DNA of 64,000 nt. It comes from Deltaproteobacteria bacterium. Lineage in GTDB: Bacteria; Myxococcota; Kuafuiibacteriia; Kuafuiibacteriales; Kuafuiibacteriaceae. A program made the position numbers and the translations under genes. Below the pieces are notes generated by a model, which did no database searches, was not told the DNA's origin, and saw only the letters and a list, made by a program, of their open reading frames with translations. This document shows positions 49,049-57,792 of this stretch, piece by piece (within the stretch, counting starts at the first letter, position 1; each line of letters begins with the position of its first letter). Where the stretch lies: contig JACKEN010000014.1 in NCBI GenBank assembly GCA_020632995.1, positions 117,974 to 181,973 on the forward strand, in the 5' to 3' direction.

Positions 49049-51474
49049 CCGCGGTGCGCCACCCTTTCCCCACGGTGCGCCTACCCAGCGCCGGTCTGCT
49101 GCTGATGGCGCTCCTGTCCTGCCGCGGCGAGCTGCAACCCCTCCTGCCCTCCGAAGCACCGCCTGAGCCCCACGTCCCCCGGGAGAGCGCGGGCGTGGAC
49201 CCGAACCCCGCCCAGTCACCGCCGGTCATAGCGAGGGCCTACCTCGAGCTGGACAACCCGCAGCTCTGGCCTCTGGACCAGGCCACCGCGTCGGCTCTGC
49301 CGACCGACCTCGTGGCCCTCGGGCTGCGGCGCGCGCTCATCGCAACGCCGCTTGCGGCGGAGCCGGGGGGTTCGCTCTTCTTCGAGGTCTCGGACGAGAC
49401 CACCGCGGTGCTCGTGCGCCGAGACCCGGACGGCACGGTGCACGGGCTGAGGGCCCGGGCGGTGACCTCTGCCCGCCGCACCCTGGCCGCGGGCGGGCGC
49501 TGGGAGGTGTGGTGGGACGGCGGCCTGGTGGTCCAGGGGACGGCGCCGGGCGCCGAGGCGCGGCGCTACCCGGTCGAAGACGCGCTCGACGCACCCAAGC
49601 AGCTCTTCTCGTGGGGGGAGGGTCGGGTGGGCGCCATCATCCTCGCCTCGGACGGCTGGCACGTGTGGCGGGTCGAGGAGGACGCCGCGCCCGCGGACCT
49701 GGGGATGGTCGCGGCCTACGGGGACTCGGTCCAGGTGATGACCGAGGCCTGCCTCGTGCGTCGCGGGGATGTCGTCGGCCTGCTCGGACCGGACGGTGTG
49801 CTCGCAGCGCCGCAACTCGACTTTCAGTACGCGCCGATCAAGGTCTTCGGCGCGAAGGTGCTCTACAGCCCCAGGAGCTCCGGTCCTCAGGTGTGGGTGG
49901 ACTTCGCCCGAGGCGTGCAGCGCGTGCTGGAGGGCGACTATCCCTTTGGGACGTCGTCTCGGTTCGCGCACCAGACTCGGTTCGCCGCCGGAGGGCGTGG
50001 TCGGCTGGACATGGAGACGGGGGAGGAGCGGGTGGTCCCCGGCTGGGACCGGTCCTCCTTGCGTTACTCTACCTCCGACGGCCTGCGCATGGTGGGATGG
50101 GACGAGCTCGGCCGGGAACTCGTGGTGGTGGAGGTGGCCACCGGTGACGTCCTCCACCGCTGGCCTGGCCACGGTCCCTGGTTGGAGGGCATGGCGGGGG
50201 ACGCCTTCGCGTTCCTGGTGACCGACATGGGGCTCATCGAGCGGGTGGAGCTGGACACCGGCCGCACCGACACCCAGCCCGGCTACCTGTTCGATGTCTG
50301 GGAGGGCGGTGCGTTCGTCGTCTCCAACTACTTTCACACCGAGGACTGGGTGGCCGGGCTCGGGCGCACGCCCCGATCGCTCTTCGAGAACAATGACGGG
50401 CTGCAGTTACCTCGGAGGGTGATCCGCTCCTCGCCGCGGCGCCTGCTGTTCAACCCACGGGACAAGAGCGTGGTGGTGGACCTCGAGCTCGGCACGCTCT
50501 GGGAAGGCCCACCCGGCCTGGAGGTGTCCGGAGACCGGGTCTGGGGGTGTGGACGCGACACGACATTCCTGGACCTGGAGGCCTCACCTCCGCAGCTCCA
50601 TTCTGGGCAGACGCCGGGTGGCCGGTGCACGCCGTGGCCGGCGCGCGGCGCGGTGACGCTCGAGGGCGAGCCGCTGACGGCCGCCTCCGTGGACGGAGCG
50701 CAGGTCGTGTTGCGCGAGCTGAGTGGCTATCAGCGGATCGACACCAGGAGCGAAGATCTGTGGGCGACGCGCGACGGGGGCGTGTACCGCTTCGGGCCCG
50801 ATGGTCAACAAAGCTTGCGTTGGACCCTCCCGGAGGACGCCGCGGGGGTGTGGGTCCACCACGTCGGCGGGCGGGCGCTGATCGGCCTCGAGCCTGACCG
50901 GGTCTTCTCCGTCGCGAGCAGCGGGCCGGTGGAGGGCTTCGAGCTGTCTTCCGCCGCCGCTGCGGCCGTCCGCTCTGACCGGCCAACCCTGGACGAGCGA
51001 GGCCGGGTGTTGGTGGTGGAGGGCCACCGGGTAGTCGCGCACGGCGCCGGGGCGGAGCGCGAGGTGGTCCTCGAGCGCCCGGGTGAGGAGCTCCAGGACC
51101 TCGAGGCGCGCGCCGGGCGCTGGGTCGCGTACGTCCGCGGGCCCGACCACGCGACCCTGTGGTGGTCCACGTCGGAGGGCCCTCAGCACGTGCGGCTGTC
51201 CGACCTGGCGGTGGACGGCGCGCTGCGGTGGCGCGACGACGCGCTGGTGATGGTCGAGACCGACGCGGCCCAGTTCGCGTTCGAGCCCGCGCGCGGCCGG
51301 GTCACCCGCCTCCCGCGCGGCGCGCGCGGTGAATGGTGGACCCTCGACCCGGGCCGCCTGGTGGGCTCGCTCGACGGCTGCGCGGGGCTCTGGGTGTGGG
51401 ACATCGCCAACGACACCCTCACGCCGTTGCTGCAACGCGGATTGCAGTCGATCTCCGGCGCCGCTCCGCTCTAG
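49045..51474 (+). CDS. Array lipoprotein E
   Basis: 809 residues from the GTG at 49045, which overlaps the stop of D by 4 nt (GTGA). Signal PTVRLPSAGLLLMALLSC with lipidated Cys26, then VDPNPAQSPPVI. It keeps the family blocks (LFFEVSDETTAVLVRRDPDG, GRWEVWWDGGLVVQ, DGWHVWRVEEDAAPADLG, DMETG, GRWVAYVRGPDHATLWWSTSEGP, AGLWVWDIANDTLTPLL). It lacks an own dyad, as expected for the second gene of an operon. A hairpin follows at 51490. Confidence 0.86.
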   Translation: MTAVRHPFPTVRLPSAGLLLMALLSCRGELQPLLPSEAPPEPHVPRESAGVDPNPAQSPPVIARAYLELDNPQLWPLDQATASALPTDLVALGLRRALIATPLAAEPGGSLFFEVSDETTAVLVRRDPDGTVHGLRARAVTSARRTLAAGGRWEVWWDGGLVVQGTAPGAEARRYPVEDALDAPKQLFSWGEGRVGAIILASDGWHVWRVEEDAAPADLGMVAAYGDSVQVMTEACLVRRGDVVGLLGPDGVLAAPQLDFQYAPIKVFGAKVLYSPRSSGPQVWVDFARGVQRVLEGDYPFGTSSRFAHQTRFAAGGRGRLDMETGEERVVPGWDRSSLRYSTSDGLRMVGWDELGRELVVVEVATGDVLHRWPGHGPWLEGMAGDAFAFLVTDMGLIERVELDTGRTDTQPGYLFDVWEGGAFVVSNYFHTEDWVAGLGRTPRSLFENNDGLQLPRRVIRSSPRRLLFNPRDKSVVVDLELGTLWEGPPGLEVSGDRVWGCGRDTTFLDLEASPPQLHSGQTPGGRCTPWPARGAVTLEGEPLTAASVDGAQVVLRELSGYQRIDTRSEDLWATRDGGVYRFGPDGQQSLRWTLPEDAAGVWVHHVGGRALIGLEPDRVFSVASSGPVEGFELSSAAAAAVRSDRPTLDERGRVLVVEGHRVVAHGAGAEREVVLERPGEELQDLEARAGRWVAYVRGPDHATLWWSTSEGPQHVRLSDLAVDGALRWRDDALVMVETDAAQFAFEPARGRVTRLPRGARGEWWTLDPGRLVGSLDGCAGLWVWDIANDTLTPLLQRGLQSISGAAPL

Positions 51475-51489
51475 AGCGCACAGCCGGTC

Positions 51490-51518
51490 CTTCGCTTGCG
51501 AAATATCTCGCAGCGAAG
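51490..51518 (+). terminator. Stem-loop after the lipoprotein array
   Basis: CTTCGCTTGCGA and TCGCAGCGAAG pair with one bulged base around a short AATATC loop, 16 nt after the stop of copy E. No T-run follows, so it may be an mRNA-end or terminator structure rather than a classic intrinsic terminator. Confidence 0.4.
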
Positions 51519-51657
51519 CGGTGAGCGCCGCCACGTGAGGGCCGCCACGGGCCATGCAACGCATCTTGCGGTGATAGAACCGTGACCCTGTCATGGGTTA
51601 CTACGCCCGGGACCTCCAACCGGCGCGGCTCCGCAATTCAGCCTGCATTCTCACAGT

Positions 51658-53136
51658 ATGCGCATCGCCATCATCAGCACCTATACCCACCCAACTCGTA
51701 TCCCCCGGAAGGAGCGGTCGGTCATGCAGTCCGCCGTGCCCTACCTTCTGGCCTCACTCTGCCCACCGGACGCGGAGATCGAGGTCTACAACGAGAAGGA
51801 GGACGACATCCCCCTGGATCGCGAGTGGGACCTGGTCTTCTTCTCCTACCTGCACGCGTACTACGAGCACACCAAGGTGCTCTCCACCCTGTTCCGCCGG
51901 CGAGGGATGGTCACGGTGGCGGGTGGGCGGCACGCCGGGCACTTCCGGGAAGACGTGGCCCAGTACTTCGACGCGGTGGTGGTGGGGGAGCCCGAGGCCA
52001 ACGTCCCCCAGCTCATCCGTGACCTCGAGGCCGGGGCGCTCCAGCGCGTCTACGACCTGCCGCCGGTGGAGACCTGTCAGATCCGACCCTACCGCTGGGA
52101 CCTGATGGACTACGCGAAGAACCGGTACACCGTCCCGGTCATCGAGGCGTCCCGCGGGTGCCCGTTCTCCTGCAACTTCTGTGTGCTCACCGGGTGGGAG
52201 CGCTATCGCTGCCGACCGGTGGAGGACGTGGTGCGCGACATCCAGATGCACATGAAGTTCAACCAGGGCTGGCTCGGGGCCTTCGACCGGACCTTCACCT
52301 TTGCGGACAACAACCTGGGTGGATCGCCCGCGTACCTGCGTGCGCTGTGCGAGGCGCTGATCCCGCTCGACGTCTACTGGGGCTGCGCCCTCACCTACAA
52401 CATCCTGGCGGATCGGGAGCTGGTGCAGCTGATGGCGCGCGCGGGTTGCCGCTACATCTACACCGGCCTCGAGTCGCTGAGCCCCGAGGCCATCCGCTCC
52501 ATGAAGAAGCGGCAGAACACCCTCAAGGACACCGCCCAGACCCTGCGCTTCGCGTTCCAGCAAGGCATCATGCCCAGCTTCGGCCTCCTGGTGGGCTCGG
52601 ACGGCGACACCGAGGACTACCTGCGGCGGCTCCCGGACTACCTGGACGACCTCGGGCCCCACGCGGTGACCTTCATGGCCCTGGTCTGTCCCTACCCGGA
52701 GACGCCGTACTTCCGCACCGTGGTCGAGGAGGGGCGGCTCCTCCCCGGCGTCACCAGCCGCGACCTCGATGGCTACACCCTCTGCCACCGACCGAAGAAC
52801 ATCGAACCGGAGGCGGCGATCGAGCACTACAAGCGCCTCGTGAACGTCGTGGGGGCGCCGGTCCGCACCGCGAGGAACGTCTGGTCCCAGCTCTGGCTGA
52901 GCGACGCCCCGCGCTACAAGCCCATCATCCTCGGCGGGGGGCTGGAGACCACGAGCATCCGGGCCCCGCTGGCCAACCGCGAGCGGACCTTCCTCGCCGG
53001 CCACGACCCCATCGAGGCGTGGGACCGCCAGATGATGCTGGAGCTGGGCTTGAAGCCGCAGCAGATCACGCCGCGGTCCGCCGACCACCTGGTGGACATG
53101 CCCACCCAGCGGCGCGCGCTGCGCAAGGTGGCATAG
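51658..53136 (+). CDS. Radical SAM protein with N-terminal cobalamin-binding-like domain
   Basis: 492 residues. The N-terminal domain (about 1-135) is B12-binding-like: VTVAGGRHAGHFREDVAQYFDAVVVGEPE is typical, though the DxHxxG His-ligand motif is absent, as in many members of this class. The radical SAM cluster motif is C168-PFS-C172-NF-C175 in SRGCPFSCNFC. Later GLESLSPEAIRSMKKRQN and LLVGSDGDTEDYLRRLPDYL fit the SAM barrel. It may act as a C-methylase or other carbon-centre modifier; the substrate is unknown. It is followed by the cNMP-CPBP gene after 23 nt, and the two are likely co-expressed. Confidence 0.9.
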   Translation: MRIAIISTYTHPTRIPRKERSVMQSAVPYLLASLCPPDAEIEVYNEKEDDIPLDREWDLVFFSYLHAYYEHTKVLSTLFRRRGMVTVAGGRHAGHFREDVAQYFDAVVVGEPEANVPQLIRDLEAGALQRVYDLPPVETCQIRPYRWDLMDYAKNRYTVPVIEASRGCPFSCNFCVLTGWERYRCRPVEDVVRDIQMHMKFNQGWLGAFDRTFTFADNNLGGSPAYLRALCEALIPLDVYWGCALTYNILADRELVQLMARAGCRYIYTGLESLSPEAIRSMKKRQNTLKDTAQTLRFAFQQGIMPSFGLLVGSDGDTEDYLRRLPDYLDDLGPHAVTFMALVCPYPETPYFRTVVEEGRLLPGVTSRDLDGYTLCHRPKNIEPEAAIEHYKRLVNVVGAPVRTARNVWSQLWLSDAPRYKPIILGGGLETTSIRAPLANRERTFLAGHDPIEAWDRQMMLELGLKPQQITPRSADHLVDMPTQRRALRKVA

Positions 53137-53159
53137 CCCCGCGACCGGAGGTCATGGCC

Positions 53160-54239
53160 ATGCAGGAAGAGTTGCGGATCCCGGATCTGCTCAGGCTCAC
53201 CCGCCTGTCGGAGGAGGTGTGGCCGACAGCGGGGGCGGTGCTCCTGGAGGAGGGCGAGCGCGCCGAGGCCCTGTACCTGGTGCGGCGCGGCGAGGTGGTG
53301 GTGGAGAAGCAAGACGCGCGGGGGCGGCCCCGGATCCTGGCCCGCCTGGGCGAGGGGGCGGTGTTCGGCGAGCTCTCCTTCCTGGACGGCCAACCGGCCT
53401 CCGCCACCGTTCGGGCCACCGGTGCGGCCCGGGTGGCGCGGCTGCCCCGGCAGCGCCTGGAGGCGGATCCAGCCCTCGCCGGGTTGAAGATCCGCCTGCA
53501 CGCGCACCTGGCCCGGGAGGTCGTGGCCCGCCTCCGGGCCACGGACCGCTCCTTCGCGGAGGCCCTGCGCGAGGAGCGATGGCAGGCCAGATTGCGCATG
53601 GAGCTGGGCTGGTTCCTGATGGTGACGGTGGGGCTCTTCGGGATCGGCCAGGCGGTGCAGCACCTGGTGGTGCCCGGCCTGCCTCCGCTCCTGCACATGG
53701 CCTACTCGTGGGGTCTGCTCCTCGTGATCGTGGCCCTCATGGCGGGGTTCATCCGCATCCAGCACGCCCCGGCGGCGGCCTTCGGGCTGACCTTTCGGGG
53801 CGCCGGGGCCAGCCTGGTGGAGGGGGTGGCGGTGGGCGCGGCCCTCGTCGGCGTGCTCGCGTTGGGGCGCGCCCTCACGGTGGCCCCGGGCGAGGCGATG
53901 ATCACCTGGGGCTCGGTGGCCGGGTACAGCGGCCTCGAGTCCGCCCTGTTCTTCGCGCTGTATGGGCCGCACTGCCTCCTCCAGGAGGTCGTGGCCCGCG
54001 GGGTCATCCAGGGCTCGCTCGAGCGCTACCTCGGCGACCGAAACCCGCAAGCCGGATTGCTCGTGGCGAGCGCCATGTTCGGCGTCTTCCACTTGCATGT
54101 GTCCCTGACGTTCGCGCTCGCCACCTTCGGGGTGAGCCTCGTCTTCGGGATCCTCTACGCGCGCCGCCGCTCCCTGGCTGGCCCGACCGCGGCGCACCTC
54201 ATGCTGGGGCTGGCCAGCGTGGCCTTCGGACTCAACTGA
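53160..54239 (+). CDS. Cyclic-nucleotide-binding domain fused to CPBP intramembrane protease
   Basis: 359 residues. The ATG at 53160 is chosen because GGAGG lies 8 nt upstream; ATG 53154 is too close to it. Residues 5-115 form a Crp-type ligand-binding domain (GAVLLEEGERAEALYLVRRGEVVV; GEGAVFGELSFLDGQPASATVRA). From about 145 there are six to eight membrane helices with the CPBP (CAAX protease/bacteriocin-processing) motifs QEVVARG, where Gln replaces the first Glu of EExxxR, and FGVFHLH. A ligand-gated membrane protease is inferred. It lies directly behind the radical SAM gene. Confidence 0.87.
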   Translation: MQEELRIPDLLRLTRLSEEVWPTAGAVLLEEGERAEALYLVRRGEVVVEKQDARGRPRILARLGEGAVFGELSFLDGQPASATVRATGAARVARLPRQRLEADPALAGLKIRLHAHLAREVVARLRATDRSFAEALREERWQARLRMELGWFLMVTVGLFGIGQAVQHLVVPGLPPLLHMAYSWGLLLVIVALMAGFIRIQHAPAAAFGLTFRGAGASLVEGVAVGAALVGVLALGRALTVAPGEAMITWGSVAGYSGLESALFFALYGPHCLLQEVVARGVIQGSLERYLGDRNPQAGLLVASAMFGVFHLHVSLTFALATFGVSLVFGILYARRRSLAGPTAAHLMLGLASVAFGLN

Positions 54240-54257
54240 GCGCCACAGCGCCCGCGC

Positions 54258-56843
54258 TCAGGGTCGCGTGCGCAACCCGTCCGGCGGCATGATCGGCTCG
54301 GCGCGGGTCTCGGCCAGGCACTCGGTGAGGCTGCCGAGGCCCGGGATGTCCTCGCTCACGTTGCGGAGCACCCGCGCCGCGTCCACCACCAGGCCCTCGC
54401 CGAAGCCGACGTCGGCGGGGTTGATGATGTTGAGGTAGCAGGGGCTCACCGGCGCATCCACCGCCTTGCCCTCGTCGCGCCACCAGAAGAAGAGGCTGCG
54501 CACCGTCCACAGGTAGCCGTACTCGTAGGCGGTGGGGCCGTTGCGCCAGCCCGCGATGCGGTCGGCGTCCACCCGGTAGGCGGCCTCGCGCCGGGCCACG
54601 ATGGGGAGCGCGGCGTCCAGCGCGGCGCGCGCGGCGGCGAGGCGGACCCGGCGCGGGTTCTGGTCGAGGTCGAAGTAGCCGTCGACGTAGTCGTACAGGC
54701 CGTGCACCTGCTCGGCCCTGAGCGCGGTGATGCGGGCGGAGTCCGCGAGGTCTTCGTACAGGGGGCGGACCTCGGCCGGGATGGCGGGGGCGAGGGCCTC
54801 GAGCGCGGTGGCGAGGCGGTCGTGCTCGCGGGCGGTGGCGGCGAGGAGCGGCTCCACCTCGCGCGAGTAGCCGGGCGGGCTGTGGAGCGGGTTCCGCATC
54901 TCGACCAGGCCGAGCTTGTCGGGCTGGGTGGTGGCGGGGCCGATGGGGAGGGGGAGGCTGCCCGCGAGGTCCGAGACGTCGTCCCAGGTCTCCGAGCCCT
55001 GCAGGTAGGCTTGCGCGTTCCGGCGCGTGACGTCGCTCGGCGCGACCCCGTTCACCTCGCCCAGGATGAGCAGGTCGCGTTGCGTCTCGGCCGCGTCCAC
55101 CACGTGGTCCACCAGGGCGGGGGCGGCGGGGCCGAAGGGGGCGAAGATCTCGGTCAGCAGGTCACGCAACGCCGCGCCCTCGTCCGCGATGTCGTCCCGC
55201 GGGTTCCAGGCGGCGCGGGCCGCCATCACGTCGTTGAGCCAGTAGCCCCACTCCCAGCCGCTCGAGAACACGATCTGGCCGTCCATCTGGCCGCCCGCGT
55301 GGGGCCCGCGGCCCATGCGGCCCGCCGCCTCGTCGCCCGAGAGCAGGCGCAGGTCATGGAAGCGCCGCTCGCCGTAGATCGGCAGGTAGAGGGGGACGTC
55401 GATGTCGAAGCTCACCCAGTAGGCGCTCTCGGGGTGCCAGACCACCTCGCGCGCGCCGACCTCCTCCTGCAGGAACTCGCGGATCCAGTCGAAGTCGGTG
55501 TTGCCGTAGGTGGGGGCGGGGTCGTCCAGGGCGTAGTGCTGCACGGTGTGGGGCATGACGCCCATGCTCGGCAGCGCGTAGTGGGGGATGAGGTTGATGT
55601 TCAGCGCCTCGCCGGTGTCCGGGTCGGTGTAGGTCTCGCCGTACTGGCCCTGCGAGATGTGGATCTTGATGTAAGCCGGCTTGCCGTGCGCGGTGCGGAG
55701 GTGCTCGGCCAGGGCGTCCATCCAGGCCACCAGCTCGGTGTCCGGCGGGTGGGTGAACTCGCTCGAGCCGTTCTCGGTGGCCAGGTAGTCGAAGCCCGCG
55801 CCCATCAGGTGGTCCACCCGGGCCTCGATCTCCGCCACCTCGTCCGCGAGCTCGCCGTCGTTCCGCAGCAGCTGATAGGCGTGCTGTTGGTGGAGCGCGA
55901 TGGGCACGTCGACCCCCACCGCGATGCCCAGGGCGTGGGCGCGGTCCACCAGGGTGGCGAGGCGGGCGATGCGCTCCGCCCCGTCCGCGAACTCGGCCCA
56001 GGTGGCCGCCCACAGGAGCACCCAGTGCACGCGGTTCTGGCGCTGGGCGAGCATCCACTCCAGGAAGGCGTCCCACTCCGGCAACATGGCTTGCCAACCG
56101 GTGGCGTCGGTGGGGCCGCCCGGGCCCCATCCATTCAGAAGATCGGTGAGCTCCAGCGGGTGCATGGTGTGGAGCTGCAGGCCGCGGATGCGCCAGCGCG
56201 GGGCCTCGGCCCTGTCGACCGCGGGGGCCTCGTCCGGGAGCCCGGCGGGGAGGGTCGGGGCCAGGGGGTGGAGGAACGCGTAGCCCAGGGACTCCAGCAG
56301 CGCGTAGGTGCCGTAGCCCAGGCCCAGGTTGGCGTGGCCGAAGGGGTCGGGGTCGAGGGGGTTGCCGTCGGCCGCGATGACCGGGGCGCCGTCCACGTCC
56401 CCGCTCCGCACCACGAAGGCCTCGGAGCCCAGGGCGGCGAGCTCCGCCTCGGGGATCAGGCGCCGGGTCACCGGGTGCTCACCCAGCGCGATGAGGAGCG
56501 AGCCGGGGGCGTAGGACGGGGCGAGGTCGGTGGCGAGCTCCACCGGGCGGGTGGCCACCGACGTCAACAAGGCTTGCACTCGGCCCGACAGGGCGGGGGG
56601 CACATCGGCGCCCAGGAAGAGCACCACCTTCGGCGCGGGCGGGACCCCGGAGTCGGCCGGGAGCCCGGAGTCGGCCGGGAAGCCCGCGTCGGAGAGGCCG
56701 GCGTCCTCGGCGGCGAGCCCAGTGTCGACCGTGGCGCCGGTGTCGGGGAGGGCGCCGGCGTCGACGCCCGGGCCGGGGGTCAGCGGCGCCTCCTCGGCAC
56801 AGGCGGTGGCGAGGGCCAGGGCGAGGCACAGGACGCGGCGCAT
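54258..56843 (-). CDS. Lipoprotein resembling a glycoside hydrolase (barrel type)
   Basis: 861 residues. Signal MRRVLCLALALATAC with lipidated Cys15 (GGATA before the ATG), then an Asp/Ala/Gly repeat linker (VDAGALPDTGATVDTG...PADSGLPADSG). Residues about 75-200 look like the N-terminal beta-alpha domain that precedes the barrel in GH20/GH67-type enzymes (GLGYGTYALLESLGYAFLHPL). The barrel-like part starts at RWRIRGLQLHTMHPLEL, with DAFLEWMLAQRQNRVHWVLLW, AHALGIAVGVDVP and YLATENGSSEFTHPP, whose Glu residues are candidate acids. A helical C-terminal third follows. The enzyme class and substrate are inferred weakly. Confidence 0.75.
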   Translation of the reverse strand: MRRVLCLALALATACAEEAPLTPGPGVDAGALPDTGATVDTGLAAEDAGLSDAGFPADSGLPADSGVPPAPKVVLFLGADVPPALSGRVQALLTSVATRPVELATDLAPSYAPGSLLIALGEHPVTRRLIPEAELAALGSEAFVVRSGDVDGAPVIAADGNPLDPDPFGHANLGLGYGTYALLESLGYAFLHPLAPTLPAGLPDEAPAVDRAEAPRWRIRGLQLHTMHPLELTDLLNGWGPGGPTDATGWQAMLPEWDAFLEWMLAQRQNRVHWVLLWAATWAEFADGAERIARLATLVDRAHALGIAVGVDVPIALHQQHAYQLLRNDGELADEVAEIEARVDHLMGAGFDYLATENGSSEFTHPPDTELVAWMDALAEHLRTAHGKPAYIKIHISQGQYGETYTDPDTGEALNINLIPHYALPSMGVMPHTVQHYALDDPAPTYGNTDFDWIREFLQEEVGAREVVWHPESAYWVSFDIDVPLYLPIYGERRFHDLRLLSGDEAAGRMGRGPHAGGQMDGQIVFSSGWEWGYWLNDVMAARAAWNPRDDIADEGAALRDLLTEIFAPFGPAAPALVDHVVDAAETQRDLLILGEVNGVAPSDVTRRNAQAYLQGSETWDDVSDLAGSLPLPIGPATTQPDKLGLVEMRNPLHSPPGYSREVEPLLAATAREHDRLATALEALAPAIPAEVRPLYEDLADSARITALRAEQVHGLYDYVDGYFDLDQNPRRVRLAAARAALDAALPIVARREAAYRVDADRIAGWRNGPTAYEYGYLWTVRSLFFWWRDEGKAVDAPVSPCYLNIINPADVGFGEGLVVDAARVLRNVSEDIPGLGSLTECLAETRAEPIMPPDGLRTRP

Positions 56844-56904
56844 GAAGTATCCTACATGCACTTACCTGGCGGAGATCAATCCCCCCACCGGGCGGACTGG
56901 GCGG

Positions 56905-57792
56905 TCAGGACCGGCGCGGGGGCAGGGGGATCAGCGCCGAGACGCGCCGCTTGTACTCGGGATAACCCGGACGACGCGCGAGCATGCGCTTCTCCATCAT
57001 CGGGACGCTGACCCCGACGAAGAGCGCGATCATCACCCCGGGGCCCACGAGCAGGACCGGGGTCGGCCCGCCCGCGGCGAGGCCGAAGAGGGCGAGGCCG
57101 CACCAGAAGCTGATCTCCCCGAAGTAGTTCGGGTGCCGCGACCACGACCACAGGCCGCGCTCCATCACCGTGCCGGCGGGGGGCTTGCTGCGCACGAAGG
57201 CCCGGAGCTGGTTGTCTGCGAGCCCCTCGATCAGCACCGCCCCCCCTGTGACCACTGCCGCCACAGCGTCGAGCGCAGACAGCGGTCGGTCGCCGGTGAC
57301 GAGCGCGGGCACGAGCGACAGGCACCCCAGGAACACGAGCACGGTGGGGAAGAGCTGCAGCCCGAGGAAGTTCACCACCACGAACGCCTTGCCAGTCTTG
57401 TTACGCAGATCGACGTAACGCCAGTCTTCGTGGTCGAGGCCCGACCAGCCCCGCGCCCAGTTGTAGGTGAGGCGCAGGCCCCACGCGAAGACCAGCGCGG
57501 TCACCAACACCTGACGCGCCGGCACCGCGCCGTCTCCGAACCCGAGCCACAGGTAGGGGGCGATCACGAGGGGCGCGACGCTCCAGTAGGGGTCGTAGAA
57601 GCTGGTGTTCCCGAACGCGACCGAGAACAGGAACACCACCACGGTGGCCGCGAGATCTGCCGCCGCCACCCGCACCATGGGGTCGGGACCGACAGGCAGG
57701 AACGCCACCGTCCCCAACGCCGCGACACCCGCCAACACGTACGCGGCCGATACCCACAGGAACGCCTTGCCGCGCGACATACCGGAGCTCAC
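56905..57792 (-). CDS. DUF1295 (steroid 5-alpha-reductase-like) membrane protein
   Basis: 295 residues with about seven membrane helices. The signature is GLWSWSRHPNYFGEISFWCGLALFGL with MEKRMLARRPGYPEYKRRVSALIPLPP at the end, as in DUF1295 proteins, and NWARGWSGLDHEDWRYVDLR earlier. The family resembles isoprenylcysteine carboxyl methyltransferases and steroid reductases and probably acts on a lipid. The GTG at 57792 overlaps the preceding stop by 4 nt (GTGA); ATG 57780 is the alternative. Confidence 0.9.
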   Translation of the reverse strand: MSSGMSRGKAFLWVSAAYVLAGVAALGTVAFLPVGPDPMVRVAAADLAATVVVFLFSVAFGNTSFYDPYWSVAPLVIAPYLWLGFGDGAVPARQVLVTALVFAWGLRLTYNWARGWSGLDHEDWRYVDLRNKTGKAFVVVNFLGLQLFPTVLVFLGCLSLVPALVTGDRPLSALDAVAAVVTGGAVLIEGLADNQLRAFVRSKPPAGTVMERGLWSWSRHPNYFGEISFWCGLALFGLAAGGPTPVLLVGPGVMIALFVGVSVPMMEKRMLARRPGYPEYKRRVSALIPLPPRRS

